From contig JACPGP010000004.1 of the NCBI GenBank assembly GCA_016182425.1, positions 1-35,418 on the forward strand: DNA of 35,418 nt. The letters are read 5' to 3'. Shown in pieces: positions 25,919 through 33,698 of this stretch (its first letter is position 1; every line of letters starts with the position of its first letter). This DNA comes from Candidatus Levyibacteriota bacterium. GTDB lineage: Bacteria; Patescibacteria; Microgenomatia; Levybacterales; UBA12049. The notes beneath the pieces were generated by a model, which saw only the letters and a list, made by a program, of their open reading frames with translations, was not told the DNA's origin and ran no database searches. The position numbers and the translations under genes were made by a program.

Positions 25919-26281
25919 CTACTCTTTTACTATTACCTTTCCATGGTACATGTTCATACCGCAGGAGAAGGGAAATTCGCCTGCTCTTTTTGGCGTTACC
26001 TCAATAGTTACTTTTTTATTAAGAGGTAGATTTTTACGGATTTTAAACTCCGACAAAACCACATCCGACAAACAATCTGTTGGATCGGTGCGCAAGAAAT
26101 GTATCTTGGTAGTCTTATTCTTGGGAATAGAAATAACTTCCGGTGAATACCCCCTGCTCACTTTGATATCAACTTCATCCACCACTTCCACCTCTGTTTC
26201 CTTTTTCATCAAGAAAAACCAATACGTAAAAGCGATACCCACTGCTCCTATAAGAGCAACAAGTAATTTGTCAATACTCAT
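25919..26281 (-). CDS. membrane-anchored cupredoxin-like protein
   Basis: A 120-residue protein starting at ATG 26281 (MSIDKLLVAL); the longer upstream frame only overlaps the preceding gene. Residues 6-24 form one membrane anchor. The rest is a cupredoxin-type beta domain with DPTDCLSDVV and, near the end, FSCGMNMYHGKV, where Cys/Met/His are likely copper ligands. This pattern (two Cys with Met) matches the C-terminal domain of the SafE fusion in the same cluster and differs from classical His-Cys-His-Met blue copper sites. It probably binds copper outside the membrane next to CopA. Confidence 0.78.
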   Translation of the reverse strand: MSIDKLLVALIGAVGIAFTYWFFLMKKETEVEVVDEVDIKVSRGYSPEVISIPKNKTTKIHFLRTDPTDCLSDVVLSEFKIRKNLPLNKKVTIEVTPKRAGEFPFSCGMNMYHGKVIVKE

Positions 26282-26316
26282 ATTTAATATTTTAAGCTCC
26301 ACATGGACACATAAGT

Positions 26317-26853
26317 TTATCCTCCTTTCTTTAATCTTAACAAATAAAATAGTGATCCTGTAATTAGGATACTCGAAATCACAACTGGCACAAAAACAGG
26401 ACCTACCCAAGGCACAGGAAGCAGGAAAAAAATATCAATATCGGAAAAACTAACTGGCCAGCCAATAGTGAGTCTTAAAAAGATATAGTAAAAAATATCC
26501 CATACCCCAAAAGCTAAAAAGAAATAGGCAATTTGTTCTTTTATTTTCTTACCGACCAAAGCTGCAACTGAAGCAAGCATAATTAATGTGGCTGCTTCTC
26601 GAATCATCTCCACTTTCAAAAGAAGAGAGTTTTGGATAACTTTTAAGGCAGTTTGCGGCTCTAAAAAGGCAATTCCGGGAAGAAGTAATAATATCTCGCC
26701 TCTTCCTATATCGGAATAGGAAGCGCCCAAAAGATGCCGTAAATATACCACCACCGATGCTTCCACAAAGGCAAAGGCTATGGCAAAAATAACCACTTTA
26801 AATAATAAAACTCTATTCACCTCCTTCAATCTTATACTTTTTTTGATACCCAA
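26317..26853 (-). CDS. membrane protein, unknown function
   Basis: A protein of about 178 residues with four or five membrane helices (about 16-38, 75-95, 105-130, 145-170) and a short basic tail. A helix reading ISSILITGSLFYLL closes it. No family is recognised. The start is unclear: TTG 26853 overlaps the previous gene by 22 bases, yet a perfect AAGGAGG lies inside the reading frame at about residues 10-12, with no good start codon five to nine bases beyond it. It sits between a small membrane protein and the anchored cupredoxin, so a role in the copper cluster is possible. Confidence 0.55.
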   Translation of the reverse strand: MGIKKSIRLKEVNRVLLFKVVIFAIAFAFVEASVVVYLRHLLGASYSDIGRGEILLLLPGIAFLEPQTALKVIQNSLLLKVEMIREAATLIMLASVAALVGKKIKEQIAYFFLAFGVWDIFYYIFLRLTIGWPVSFSDIDIFFLLPVPWVGPVFVPVVISSILITGSLFYLLRLKKGG

Positions 26854-27146
26854 TATATAAAGTATACGACAGCTATGGCAAAAAATATATTAAGAAAATT
26901 ATTGCCCGCTATGTTATTAACCTTACCTAAAGTATCTATGATGATTTTGGTAAACCCATCCATATTATCCACCGATAACCTGCCTGTTAGGGTTAATCCC
27001 AAAGCCATAAGGCCCGTGATGAGGAAAATTATCGAGGCAACCAAATTGCTTAATGTTACTGTACCAATAACTGGTTTTTTAAAAATAGTCATCTTGGACA
27101 CCTTGTCGGAAAGAAATAAAGACATTAAAAGAAGCGGAACTACCAT
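26832..27146 (-). CDS. small three-helix membrane protein, unknown
   Basis: A 104-residue protein with hydrophobic segments at about 1-13, 30-55 and 83-100. The start ATG 27146 is preceded by GAGAGAGGA, a plausible ribosome-binding site. No motif is recognised. It lies 30 bases after lemA and overlaps the next gene's longest frame by 22 bases, consistent with being inside an operon. Confidence 0.55.
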   Translation of the reverse strand: MVVPLLLMSLFLSDKVSKMTIFKKPVIGTVTLSNLVASIIFLITGLMALGLTLTGRLSVDNMDGFTKIIIDTLGKVNNIAGNNFLNIFFAIAVVYFIYWVSKKV

Positions 27147-27176
27147 TCCTCTCTCGGTGGCTGCCTATCTTTATCT

Positions 27177-27770
27177 CTAACTTGTGCTATTAAAAGTTTG
27201 AGGAATAATTGCGTTTGTTTCATCTATATCAAACAGCGCTCGTTTTTTGTATTGAAGTAAATTGGCAATTAGCATATCTGGCAGGGATCCAATTCTGATG
27301 TTATAGGTATTTACACTTTCATTAAAAAATTCTCGCCTATCCGATATTTGCTCTTCAAGACTGGAAATCCTTGTTTGAAGATGCAAAAAATGCTCTGAAG
27401 CTCTAAGCGTAGGGTAGTTTTCAGCAACCGCTTGAAGTTTAGATATCTGACTATTTAACTTATTATCAAGTTCGTCTATCTCTGTAATATCAATTGCTTC
27501 TTGTCCATCTTTTTTTATCTTCTCGTTAAATGTATTTCTTAGATTGGTTAATTCTTTGAGAGTATTAGCTTCATATCCCATGTATTCTTCGCATATCTTA
27601 ACAAGTTGGGGTATTTCATCAAAACGTTGCTTGAGCAATACTTTTATATTTGATTCAGCTTTCGTGATATTATTTTTTACAGTTTGTAGGTTGTTAAATA
27701 TAACCACCAAATAGAGCAAGAAAGCTATACCTAGAAAAACTATGCTTGTAATAATTACTGCCGTTAACAT
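27177..27770 (-). CDS. lemA: LemA-family membrane protein
   Basis: A 197-residue protein with one N-terminal membrane helix (about 4-26) followed by a long antiparallel helical bundle. The family core VKNNITKAESNIKVLLKQRFDEIPQLV (split over about 31-57) is clear. LemA proteins are widespread with no settled function. It starts five bases after the GIDE-domain gene. LemA and GIDE proteins are often found together, which supports both assignments. Second gene of the eight-gene cluster. Confidence 0.88.
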   Translation of the reverse strand: MLTAVIITSIVFLGIAFLLYLVVIFNNLQTVKNNITKAESNIKVLLKQRFDEIPQLVKICEEYMGYEANTLKELTNLRNTFNEKIKKDGQEAIDITEIDELDNKLNSQISKLQAVAENYPTLRASEHFLHLQTRISSLEEQISDRREFFNESVNTYNIRIGSLPDMLIANLLQYKKRALFDIDETNAIIPQTFNSTS

Positions 27771-27775
27771 ATGGA

Positions 27776-28600
27776 TTAGATTATTTTATAATGTTTTAGT
27801 GATATTAATAATATCATAATAAGCACTCCGAACCATAGTACTAAAGCTTGGGGTGAAGCTATACCGCCAATTGAGAACACGCTTACTGTAATACCAAGAC
27901 CTAATAATACGCTTCCAAGGGATAAAGAGATTAACGACCTATACGGGAGTTCATTATAGCCTTTTTCTTGCAAAATAAAATGATCATTCTTGGTATTGGA
28001 CACAACCAATCGTTTTGTATCGGGATTTAAGGAAGCGTACCCAAAAACTTCCATAGATTCCTTTTTTTCTACTACATACTCCCTAACCCGATAATACTTT
28101 GGGAATTGTACGCCAAGAAGATTCACATGGGTCTTAAATCCAATTTTATGCAAAAATAAGCTACCAGATTCTGTTATTTTATTTTTTGACCAACTTTTAT
28201 ATGCAAAAACCGGCTTAAGATGTACCAGAAACATTTTTGGATCAACTTCAACAGCGCCGCTTTCATCTTGAATATATAAATCTTTCCAATTGCCTTTATA
28301 TAAAACAGATGTCCATCCTTTACCGATGCCGGGTTTCCACACATCAATTTCTGTGATGACCAATAGTCCTTTTTTACCAGAAACTGGCCCGGTCAACTCA
28401 TAATCTGATACTAGACTTCCAACAAGGTGAACAGGTCCAATAGCAATAGCTCTTGTTTTTGATAGAGGTAAAATTTTTGTAAATCTGTAGAGCTTAAGAG
28501 CACTTAGGGAAACATAAACAAGATAAGCTCCTACTGCTAAGAATTGCACTCCGAAACGAATCTTCTGAGGAGATAGAACCTCAGTTACATTATTTTCCAT
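27776..28600 (-). CDS. GIDE-domain (MULAN-like) membrane protein
   Basis: A 274-residue protein with an N-terminal membrane helix (about 17-37), an extracytoplasmic or membrane-flanking GIDE domain (about 45-210; motifs IAIGPVHLVGSL, TGPVSGKKGLL and REYVVEKKESMEVFGYA) and two C-terminal helices (about 225-270). Eukaryotic relatives such as MULAN carry a RING finger; this one has none, as is usual in prokaryotes. It is the first gene of the cluster, and ATG 28600 lies six bases after an extended -10, so the mRNA is probably leaderless. The assignment is by motif pattern and by the neighbouring LemA. Confidence 0.72.
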   Translation of the reverse strand: MENNVTEVLSPQKIRFGVQFLAVGAYLVYVSLSALKLYRFTKILPLSKTRAIAIGPVHLVGSLVSDYELTGPVSGKKGLLVITEIDVWKPGIGKGWTSVLYKGNWKDLYIQDESGAVEVDPKMFLVHLKPVFAYKSWSKNKITESGSLFLHKIGFKTHVNLLGVQFPKYYRVREYVVEKKESMEVFGYASLNPDTKRLVVSNTKNDHFILQEKGYNELPYRSLISLSLGSVLLGLGITVSVFSIGGIASPQALVLWFGVLIMILLISLKHYKII

Positions 28601-28606
28601 GAGTAT

Positions 28607-28615
28607 TTTATATCA
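28607..28615 (-). promoter_or_regulatory. extended -10 promoter of the GIDE-LemA-copper cluster
   Basis: TGATATAAA on the minus strand (TATAAA at 28607-28612), then six bases to ATG 28600. There is no good -35 at the right distance, as is usual with an extended -10. Confidence 0.45.
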
Positions 28616-28694
28616 TAAAATGACATGTTTTGTGCACCTTAGTTGCTTCTGCCTCCATACTGGGGTAATTTATCCTCAAAATGAAAGCATTAAG

Positions 28695-29393
28695 TCAATA
28701 CTCTATAGTCAAAAGCGACTCGCGCCTAAGCCGTTTTGCATCCCTCACAACCACTAATCTTCCTCTGTATTCAAGAATCTTTTTCTTCTCCAGTTTCTTA
28801 ATCTCAATACTCACTGTTTCGCGGGTCACACCAATAAGGGAAGCAATATCTCTATGTGTAAGCGATAGAGGAATTACCATATTAGTCCCTTCCAAAACCC
28901 CAAACCGTTCACAGCACAAGTACACAATCGAGGCAATCTTCTGATAAGCATTGCCAAACACCAATTGTTCCATTCGCTCAAGCAAAGCATCAAAACGAAT
29001 CAGCATTCCTTGCATCAGGGTAAAGAAAACTTCAGGATTCTCCTTGAGAAAAGAGACAAATTGATTTTTGGGACAACGCCAGAGCTCAACTGCGGTCATT
29101 GCCTCAACATAATGATTGTTGGACGTGTTGTTAATCGCCCACATCAGCGGAAAAATGTCTTCCGGCTTAAAGATGATTAAAGAAAGTTCCTTGCCATCGG
29201 CAGAAATGTTATAGAGGCGAACAAAACCTTTTCGTAAATAAAAAACGCCCATTGGGTTATCACCTGGGCGAAGGATTATTTCCCGCCGCTTATAATGAAT
29301 CTTCTTCTGTTTGGAAAAAAACTCCGTGAGTTTTTTGAAAGAATCAGTGTTCAGAGCAGAGGCAAGTATATCATACCTCAAAATTGTAAGCAA
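28695..29393 (-). CDS. Crp/Fnr-family transcription regulator
   Basis: A 232-residue regulator. An N-terminal cyclic-nucleotide-binding-type beta roll (about 20-130) is followed by the dimer helix and a Crp-type winged helix with the recognition helix HRDIASLIGVTRETVSIEIKKL (split over about 180-201). There is no N-terminal Cys cluster as in Fnr, so it should not carry an oxygen-sensing Fe-S centre; key cAMP-binding residues are not evident either, so the effector is unknown. The start is uncertain: TTG 29393 lies on a promoter-like TTGCTT-N17-TATACT, and no ATG occurs until residue 48. Confidence 0.85.
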   Translation of the reverse strand: MLTILRYDILASALNTDSFKKLTEFFSKQKKIHYKRREIILRPGDNPMGVFYLRKGFVRLYNISADGKELSLIIFKPEDIFPLMWAINNTSNNHYVEAMTAVELWRCPKNQFVSFLKENPEVFFTLMQGMLIRFDALLERMEQLVFGNAYQKIASIVYLCCERFGVLEGTNMVIPLSLTHRDIASLIGVTRETVSIEIKKLEKKKILEYRGRLVVVRDAKRLRRESLLTIEY

Positions 29394-29506
29394 TGTTACA
29401 ACTTTCCCGTGATCTCTATTACTGCATAAGTGGTTACGCTGGTGTAAAGTTGGTTTTGATATGGAAGAGGCCTTATCCTGCTCACAAAAACAAAAGGAGG
29501 CAGCCT

Positions 29507-30154
29507 ATGAAGGAAAATGGCTTTGCCAAGGACACAAAAATGAAAACTTTCCTCACAAACGGAGGAGAGAAACTTATTTTAGTAGAAAGGCAGCATGGGT
29601 TCGTATTGATTCTTCGGCTTGGGACCATCCTCCTTGGAACACTTATCGCTCTTACCCTTTTCCCCCTCGCTTTTTCTTATTTTTCCCTCTCCCCTAAACT
29701 ACCAATTGTAGTAAGTTTTATCTTTTTAATAATTGCCATTAACCTAATAGTTAAATCCTACGTTGACTGGTATTTCCACCTCTACATTGTCACAACGCGC
29801 AAAATTATGGAGGCCTCCTATGCGCCGCTCTTCTCGCATGTTATAAATGAGGTGCTCCTTGATCAGGTGCGCTGCACCGAGGTCGACATTCAAATGGAAG
29901 GAATAGTTAAAGAAATTATCGATATGGGAAACATCATGGTTACCTTTGATCGCCCAACGCACCAAGAGGAATTCTGCCTTATCAACATTAAAAACCCCCA
30001 AAAAATAGGTATTCTTCTAGGTGATGCGCTAGACAACATGCAACACTACTTTACTGGTGATCCTGTTTGGTACAGAACAAAAGGCGGAGTCAGCCGCTTT
30101 ACCGAACAAATTTTTCCCAGAAATATTATGCCGATGGGGGGTGGATTTGCATGA
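29507..30154 (+). CDS. membrane protein with bacterial PH-like domain
   Basis: A 215-residue protein. I start at ATG 29507, which has AAGGAGG seven bases upstream; the longer frame from 29393 lacks one. Two adjacent membrane helices (about 35-75) form a hairpin, followed by a PH-like beta domain (about 80-170; YIVTTRKIMEAS and VDIQMEGIVKEIIDMGNIMV are typical of bPH_2/YdbT proteins). The function is unknown; such proteins are thought to sense or organise the membrane. It is coupled to the next gene by ATGA overlap and divergent from the Crp/Fnr gene. Confidence 0.75.
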   Translation: MKENGFAKDTKMKTFLTNGGEKLILVERQHGFVLILRLGTILLGTLIALTLFPLAFSYFSLSPKLPIVVSFIFLIIAINLIVKSYVDWYFHLYIVTTRKIMEASYAPLFSHVINEVLLDQVRCTEVDIQMEGIVKEIIDMGNIMVTFDRPTHQEEFCLINIKNPQKIGILLGDALDNMQHYFTGDPVWYRTKGGVSRFTEQIFPRNIMPMGGGFA

Positions 30155-30405
30155 TAAAAGACCTAAATATTGCTTTGTATGTTAGCGCTATTTTCATTTT
30201 TATAGTTGGTCTTATGTACGCCCTTTTTTATAAAATGCAAGTTCACAAAGCCGAGAGGGAACTTGGCACTGCTTTACCAAAACCGCTTCAGTTTTTTCTT
30301 TTTCTAAGCATTGCAGCCCCAATCGCTTTTTCCCTGCTTGTTATCTTTTTCTGGCTGCAGGAAATACTCGTTGACAATTTCGGTGCTACTTCCTACAATA
30401 GGTAA
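30151..30405 (+). CDS. small two-helix membrane protein
   Basis: An 84-residue protein starting at ATG 30151, which overlaps the stop of the PH-domain gene (ATGA). Helices span about 6-27 and 44-68, with a charged cytoplasmic or external loop between them (QVHKAERELG). No family is recognised. It lies five bases before the DsbA-like gene, so all three are probably one operon. Confidence 0.6.
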   Translation: MIKDLNIALYVSAIFIFIVGLMYALFYKMQVHKAERELGTALPKPLQFFLFLSIAAPIAFSLLVIFFWLQEILVDNFGATSYNR

Positions 30406-30410
30406 ATTGT

Positions 30411-31145
30411 ATGAATCCTCCGGAGCCAAAAAATTCTTATACACCAGTTCTTATTGTTCTCCTTATTGTGGCAGCGTTTTTTTTAGGGTCTCTCATTACA
30501 AAGGTGCAGTATTTAGAAAAAACAAGCGGCGCAGCCGCTCCAGCAATAGCTGGAACACAAACACAACTAACGCAAGAACAAGCTGCTCCAGCTCCTTTGG
30601 CAAAAGTTGACGTTGCAGTTGGGCATCTCCCAATCTTAGGCAACAAAAATGCCAAAGTAACTCTGATTGAATTTTCAGATCTTCAGTGTCCATTCTGTAA
30701 ACGATTTTTTGACGACGCCTTGGCGCAAATAAAAAAAGAGTACATTGACACGGGAAAGGTAAAATTTGCCTACCGCCACTACCCGCTTCCCTTCCATCAA
30801 AACGCCCAAAAAGCAGCCGAGGCCTCAGAGTGCGCAAACGAGCAAAATGCTTTTTGGGAATACCATGACATGTTGTTCCAAAAACAAACCGAATGGGAAA
30901 CGCAAAGCGCAACAGATGCAGCAGCGAGCTTTGGCAACTATGCCCAAAATCTAGGCCTCAATAACACACAGTTTGAAAGCTGTCTTTCCACCGGTAAATT
31001 TGCAAACGTTGTCAAAGAAGACACCGATGCTGGGCAAAAAGCAGGTGTTACTGGTACTCCAACGCTGTTTGTCAACGGCAAGGCAATTGTCGGCGCCCAA
31101 CCCTTTGCTTCCTTCAAAACAGTTATTGATGAGGAATTAAAGTAG
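30411..31145 (+). CDS. DsbA-like thiol oxidoreductase, membrane-anchored
   Basis: A 244-residue protein. One membrane anchor (about 11-31) is followed by an Ala/Pro/Gln-rich spacer (about 40-66) and a thioredoxin-fold DsbA domain (about 70-244). The active site is Cys93-P-F-Cys96 and the cis-Pro loop is TGTPT near 215. It should form or rearrange disulphides in proteins outside the membrane. The DsbA-family members of CPR bacteria usually have this single-anchor form. The 3' end overlaps the convergent ZIP gene by 23 bases, leaving no room for a terminator between them. Confidence 0.9.
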   Translation: MNPPEPKNSYTPVLIVLLIVAAFFLGSLITKVQYLEKTSGAAAPAIAGTQTQLTQEQAAPAPLAKVDVAVGHLPILGNKNAKVTLIEFSDLQCPFCKRFFDDALAQIKKEYIDTGKVKFAYRHYPLPFHQNAQKAAEASECANEQNAFWEYHDMLFQKQTEWETQSATDAAASFGNYAQNLGLNNTQFESCLSTGKFANVVKEDTDAGQKAGVTGTPTLFVNGKAIVGAQPFASFKTVIDEELK

Positions 31146-31887
31146 TAACTAACCAAATAGCTACAATTCCTATAATAAGAAGCACGCTCTCCCAAAACGC
31201 AAAACCTTTTCTTTTTTCATAATGAATCTCAGGGATAAGATCTGATGCTGCAATATAGATAAAAAATCCAGCAGTTATAGCAAGAAGAATGGGTATATAC
31301 CCCTCAAGAATGTTACCCAAAAGATACGTTCCTATCGCACCAACAAATGCCACAGCGGCGCTAGCAATATTAACCCAAATAATCTTCTTACGCTTTAGCC
31401 CTTTATGAAGCATCAATCCAAAATCTCCAATTTCCTGTGGTATCTCATGAGCAAAAACAGCCAACGCCGTAACAACGCCAAGTGGCGAACTTGCCATAAA
31501 TGTTGCGGCAATCACCACGCCATCAATGAAGTTATGTACTGTATCGCCAATAATAATTAAAGGCAGTGTTGATTTTGATTCTTTTTGGTGCTCATGAAAT
31601 TCTTCATGGTGATGAAACCAGTGAATAAACCGCTCGATAAGAAAAAATAAAACAATACCAAAAAGTGCCCATAGAAAAATATCAATACCCCTCTCTTCCC
31701 CCTCATGCAGTGCTTCTGGTAAAAGGTCAAAAAATGCTGCGCCAAGCAAAACTCCTGCAGCAAAGGAAGCCAAGAAATGAGAAATCTTGAGGGCAAACTT
31801 CTCACGCGAAAGAAGTATTAACCCACCGATAAGAGCTCCAACACTTCCAATAAATGTAAATAATAAAATGTTTCCTAATGTTGACAT
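31123..31887 (-). CDS. ZIP-family metal transporter
   Basis: A 254-residue protein with eight predicted membrane helices and a His-rich cytoplasmic loop (HHHEEFHEHQKES pattern, about 91-104). The ZIP signature helices IV and V are clear: HNFIDGVVIA and HEIPQEIGDF, which form the binuclear metal site. It would import Zn, Fe or related divalent metals. It starts three bases after the Fur-type gene, so regulator and transporter form an operon. This pairing favours a Zn or Fe uptake system under self-control. Confidence 0.9.
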   Translation of the reverse strand: MSTLGNILLFTFIGSVGALIGGLILLSREKFALKISHFLASFAAGVLLGAAFFDLLPEALHEGEERGIDIFLWALFGIVLFFLIERFIHWFHHHEEFHEHQKESKSTLPLIIIGDTVHNFIDGVVIAATFMASSPLGVVTALAVFAHEIPQEIGDFGLMLHKGLKRKKIIWVNIASAAVAFVGAIGTYLLGNILEGYIPILLAITAGFFIYIAASDLIPEIHYEKRKGFAFWESVLLIIGIVAIWLVTTLIPHQ

Positions 31888-31890
31888 TGT

Positions 31891-32331
31891 TTACCTGCCC
31901 GCCAATCGCTGACGCTCTAGGCGTCTGCAGGCGGGGCAAATTCCAAAAAACTCAAGTGAGTGCGACTTAACCAGAAACTGTTTTTTTTCTCTAATTTCTT
32001 TCTCAAGACGTTGTATATTGCAATCCGAGATATCCTCTATTGCTCCACAGGCTTCGCAATACAAATGATGGTGCTCTGCTTTTCCGGCATGTTCGTAGCG
32101 AAATTTTCCCTCCCGAAGCTGCACTTGTTTAACAATCCCCTTTTGATGTAAAAGATTAATAATCCGAAACACTGTTGCTTCGTCAACATCAACCCCTTCT
32201 TTTTGTAAGGAGTCAATTATCATAGAGGTGTCGAGTGGTTTTTCTGTTTCCTCTAAAACAGAAAGCAACGCCAAGCGAGCAGGCGTTGCTTTAAGATCTA
32301 CACTACGTAGTTCGTTTTTACAATCGTGCAT
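31891..32331 (-). CDS. Fur-family metalloregulator
   Basis: A 146-residue Fur/Zur/PerR-type repressor. I choose ATG 32331, which follows AAGGAG; the frame to 32364 starts within the promoter. The N-terminal winged helix (about 10-75; DEATVFRIINLLHQKGIV) precedes a dimer domain with the His-rich metal site EHHHLYCEACG and a structural zinc site of two CxxC pairs (YCEAC and ICPAC). Which metal it senses cannot be told, though the downstream ZIP gene suggests Zn or Fe. A palindrome fills the spacer of its own promoter. Confidence 0.88.
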   Translation of the reverse strand: MHDCKNELRSVDLKATPARLALLSVLEETEKPLDTSMIIDSLQKEGVDVDEATVFRIINLLHQKGIVKQVQLREGKFRYEHAGKAEHHHLYCEACGAIEDISDCNIQRLEKEIREKKQFLVKSHSLEFFGICPACRRLERQRLAGR

Positions 32332-32342
32332 AGTCTCCTTAG

Positions 32343-32371
32343 AGGATATGCAAGCAACTCGCATTTGTCAA
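32343..32371 (-). promoter_or_regulatory. fur-zip promoter with candidate operator
   Basis: TTGACA (32366-32371), 17-base spacer, TATCCT (32343-32348). The spacer contains TGCGAGTTGCTTGCA (32349-32363), an inverted repeat with one mismatch per arm (5 of 6 bases), positioned for repression. It is a candidate site for the Fur-type protein itself. Confidence 0.6.
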
Positions 32372-32392
32372 GGGGCAAAATTTATTTTCTTC

Positions 32393-32421
32393 TTGACATC
32401 CTCATACAAAACCCATATAAT
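32393..32421 (+). promoter_or_regulatory. consensus promoter of the RelB-like gene
   Basis: TTGACA (32393-32398), 17-base spacer, TATAAT (32416-32421): both boxes match consensus exactly. Eight bases later comes ATG 32430, so the mRNA should be leaderless. Confidence 0.8.
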
Positions 32422-32429
32422 TGTATTAT

Positions 32430-32720
32430 ATGCAACGAGTAATTCTTCAAGTTCCTATGGGTAAAGACTTAAAAGCAAAGGCAGAAGCCGCTTCTTTGAA
32501 TTTGGGCTTCTCTTCTCTGCAGGAAGTGATTCGCGTGCTCCTTACCAAGTTTTCTAAAAAAGAGCTTAGTCTTAGAATAGAAGAAACCGAAGAAAAACCA
32601 AGCAAATATTTGTTATCCGCGATGAAAAAGGCAGAGAAAAACCTAAAAAAAGGGAATACCTCACCTGTTTTTGATAATGTTAAAGACAATCTAGCCTGGC
32701 TTAAAAAACAGGGCATATGA
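32430..32720 (+). CDS. RelB/DinJ-like antitoxin
   Basis: A 96-residue protein. The N-terminal strand MQRVILQVPMG and helices around KDLKAKAEAASLNLGFSSLQEVIRVLL form a ribbon-helix-helix unit of the RelB/DinJ type; a Lys/Glu-rich tail follows. I start at ATG 32430, the base where transcription should begin; the track of codons upstream is part of the -10 box. Its stop overlaps the ATG of a broken RelE-like gene (ATGA), so this is an antitoxin that has lost its toxin. Confidence 0.75.
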   Translation: MQRVILQVPMGKDLKAKAEAASLNLGFSSLQEVIRVLLTKFSKKELSLRIEETEEKPSKYLLSAMKKAEKNLKKGNTSPVFDNVKDNLAWLKKQGI

Positions 32721-32872
32721 AAATTCTCTATGATGCTGAATTTATACGTCAGTTAAGAAAATCAGATGTACGAATACGAAAAAGCTTCACAGAAAAAATA
32801 GCCATATTTCAAAATAACCCCAGGATCCTGTATTAAATAATCACTCTCTATAAAAGTTATGAAATTACTCTC
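32717..32872 (+). pseudogene. broken RelE/YafQ-like toxin
   Basis: The frame from ATG 32717 reads MKILYDAEFIRQLRK and on to FQNNP, the N-terminal helices of a RelE-superfamily mRNA interferase, then stops at 32834. Shifting one base near the CCCC at 32818-32821 restores a further family-like piece, DPVLNNHSL, before another stop (about 32854-32856). The catalytic C-terminal half is absent. A frameshift plus decay explains this; the upstream antitoxin is intact. Confidence 0.7.
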
Positions 32873-32908
32873 TTTTATTTTCTTTCTTGCTGTGAAGATT
32901 CGTTGCTA

Positions 32909-33178
32909 TCAAACAATAGTAAAATCCCGATAAACTTCTTGGGACTCCTCCCAGATAATGTGTATATCTTCAACTTCTGCTAAAAATGGGCCTTTTTTGC
33001 AAAGCGTAATCATTTTTTCTATATCCTCCTTTTTACCCTGAAAGACTGCTTCTACTCTTGCATCTGGAAGATTTTTGACCCAACCGGTGAGTCCTAACTC
33101 CTGTGCTTTTCTTTTGACAAACTGGCGATACCCCACCCCCTGCACAAAACCAGAAATATACACATGCGCCTGTATCAT
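32909..33178 (-). CDS. acyP: acylphosphatase
   Basis: An 89-residue enzyme that hydrolyses acyl phosphates such as acetyl phosphate and 1,3-bisphosphoglycerate. The signature GFVQGVGYRQF (10-20), with catalytic Arg18, and GWVKNLPDARVEA with its catalytic Asn are both present. I start at ATG 33178, which overlaps the stop of the VTT gene and gives the standard length. Small, complete and typical. Confidence 0.92.
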   Translation of the reverse strand: MIQAHVYISGFVQGVGYRQFVKRKAQELGLTGWVKNLPDARVEAVFQGKKEDIEKMITLCKKGPFLAEVEDIHIIWEESQEVYRDFTIV

Positions 33179-33179
33179 A

Positions 33180-33698
33180 CTACATTCCAGAAACCGCAGA
33201 TCCTGCGTAAGCAAGAAGTAAATTCCTCAGCAATCTGCCTGCCAGAAGAAAGATAAAAAAACGTCTTGGCGGAAAAGCAAATGCACCAGCTGCGATCCCA
33301 ACTCCATCAAACAAAGGGTTTGGAATAAAAGCGAAAAGAAAAATAATAATACCCCCAAATTTATGAAACAGATCTTTTATCATTGCATGCCAAGCATGAT
33401 GTTTTCTAAGAATAATCTTATGCCCTGAGAATCCAAGAAAAAACCCAATCATGTCCCCAAACGTTGCGCCAAGGGCGGCAACAATGGCAACAATTAGTGG
33501 CGAATAAACTACTCCTCCGGCAAAAACTGACACAATTGCCGGCGCCGGTAAAAAAATAGTCGCGCTGCCCAAAAAGTTAATTAGAAAAATGCCAATAATA
33601 CCAAGAGTTTTTAGCTCAGAAAGCCTCTCTTGAAACAAAAAAGCCAGGACAATAACAAGAAAGGAAATAATAAACATGATAAGGTGTGAACGATTCAT
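33180..33698 (-). CDS. VTT-domain (DedA/YqaA-like) membrane protein
   Basis: A 172-residue multipass protein with five or six hydrophobic segments. The VTT/SNARE-associated pattern is visible: FLPAPAIVSVFAGGVVY, GATFGDMIGFFLGFSGHK and IPNPLFDGVGIAAGAF. DedA-type proteins flip phospholipid or polyprenyl carriers across the membrane in other bacteria; the role here is inferred from the family. ATG 33698 overlaps the stop of the small gene upstream (ATGA), so the two are coupled. Confidence 0.8.
   Translation of the reverse strand: MNRSHLIMFIISFLVIVLAFLFQERLSELKTLGIIGIFLINFLGSATIFLPAPAIVSVFAGGVVYSPLIVAIVAALGATFGDMIGFFLGFSGHKIILRKHHAWHAMIKDLFHKFGGIIIFLFAFIPNPLFDGVGIAAGAFAFPPRRFFIFLLAGRLLRNLLLAYAGSAVSGM

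Noticed and set aside
29393..29506. Extended N-terminus of the PH-domain protein from 29393
   Set aside because: The ATG at 29507 has a strong Shine-Dalgarno; the extra 38 codons overlap the divergent promoter region and have no domain character.
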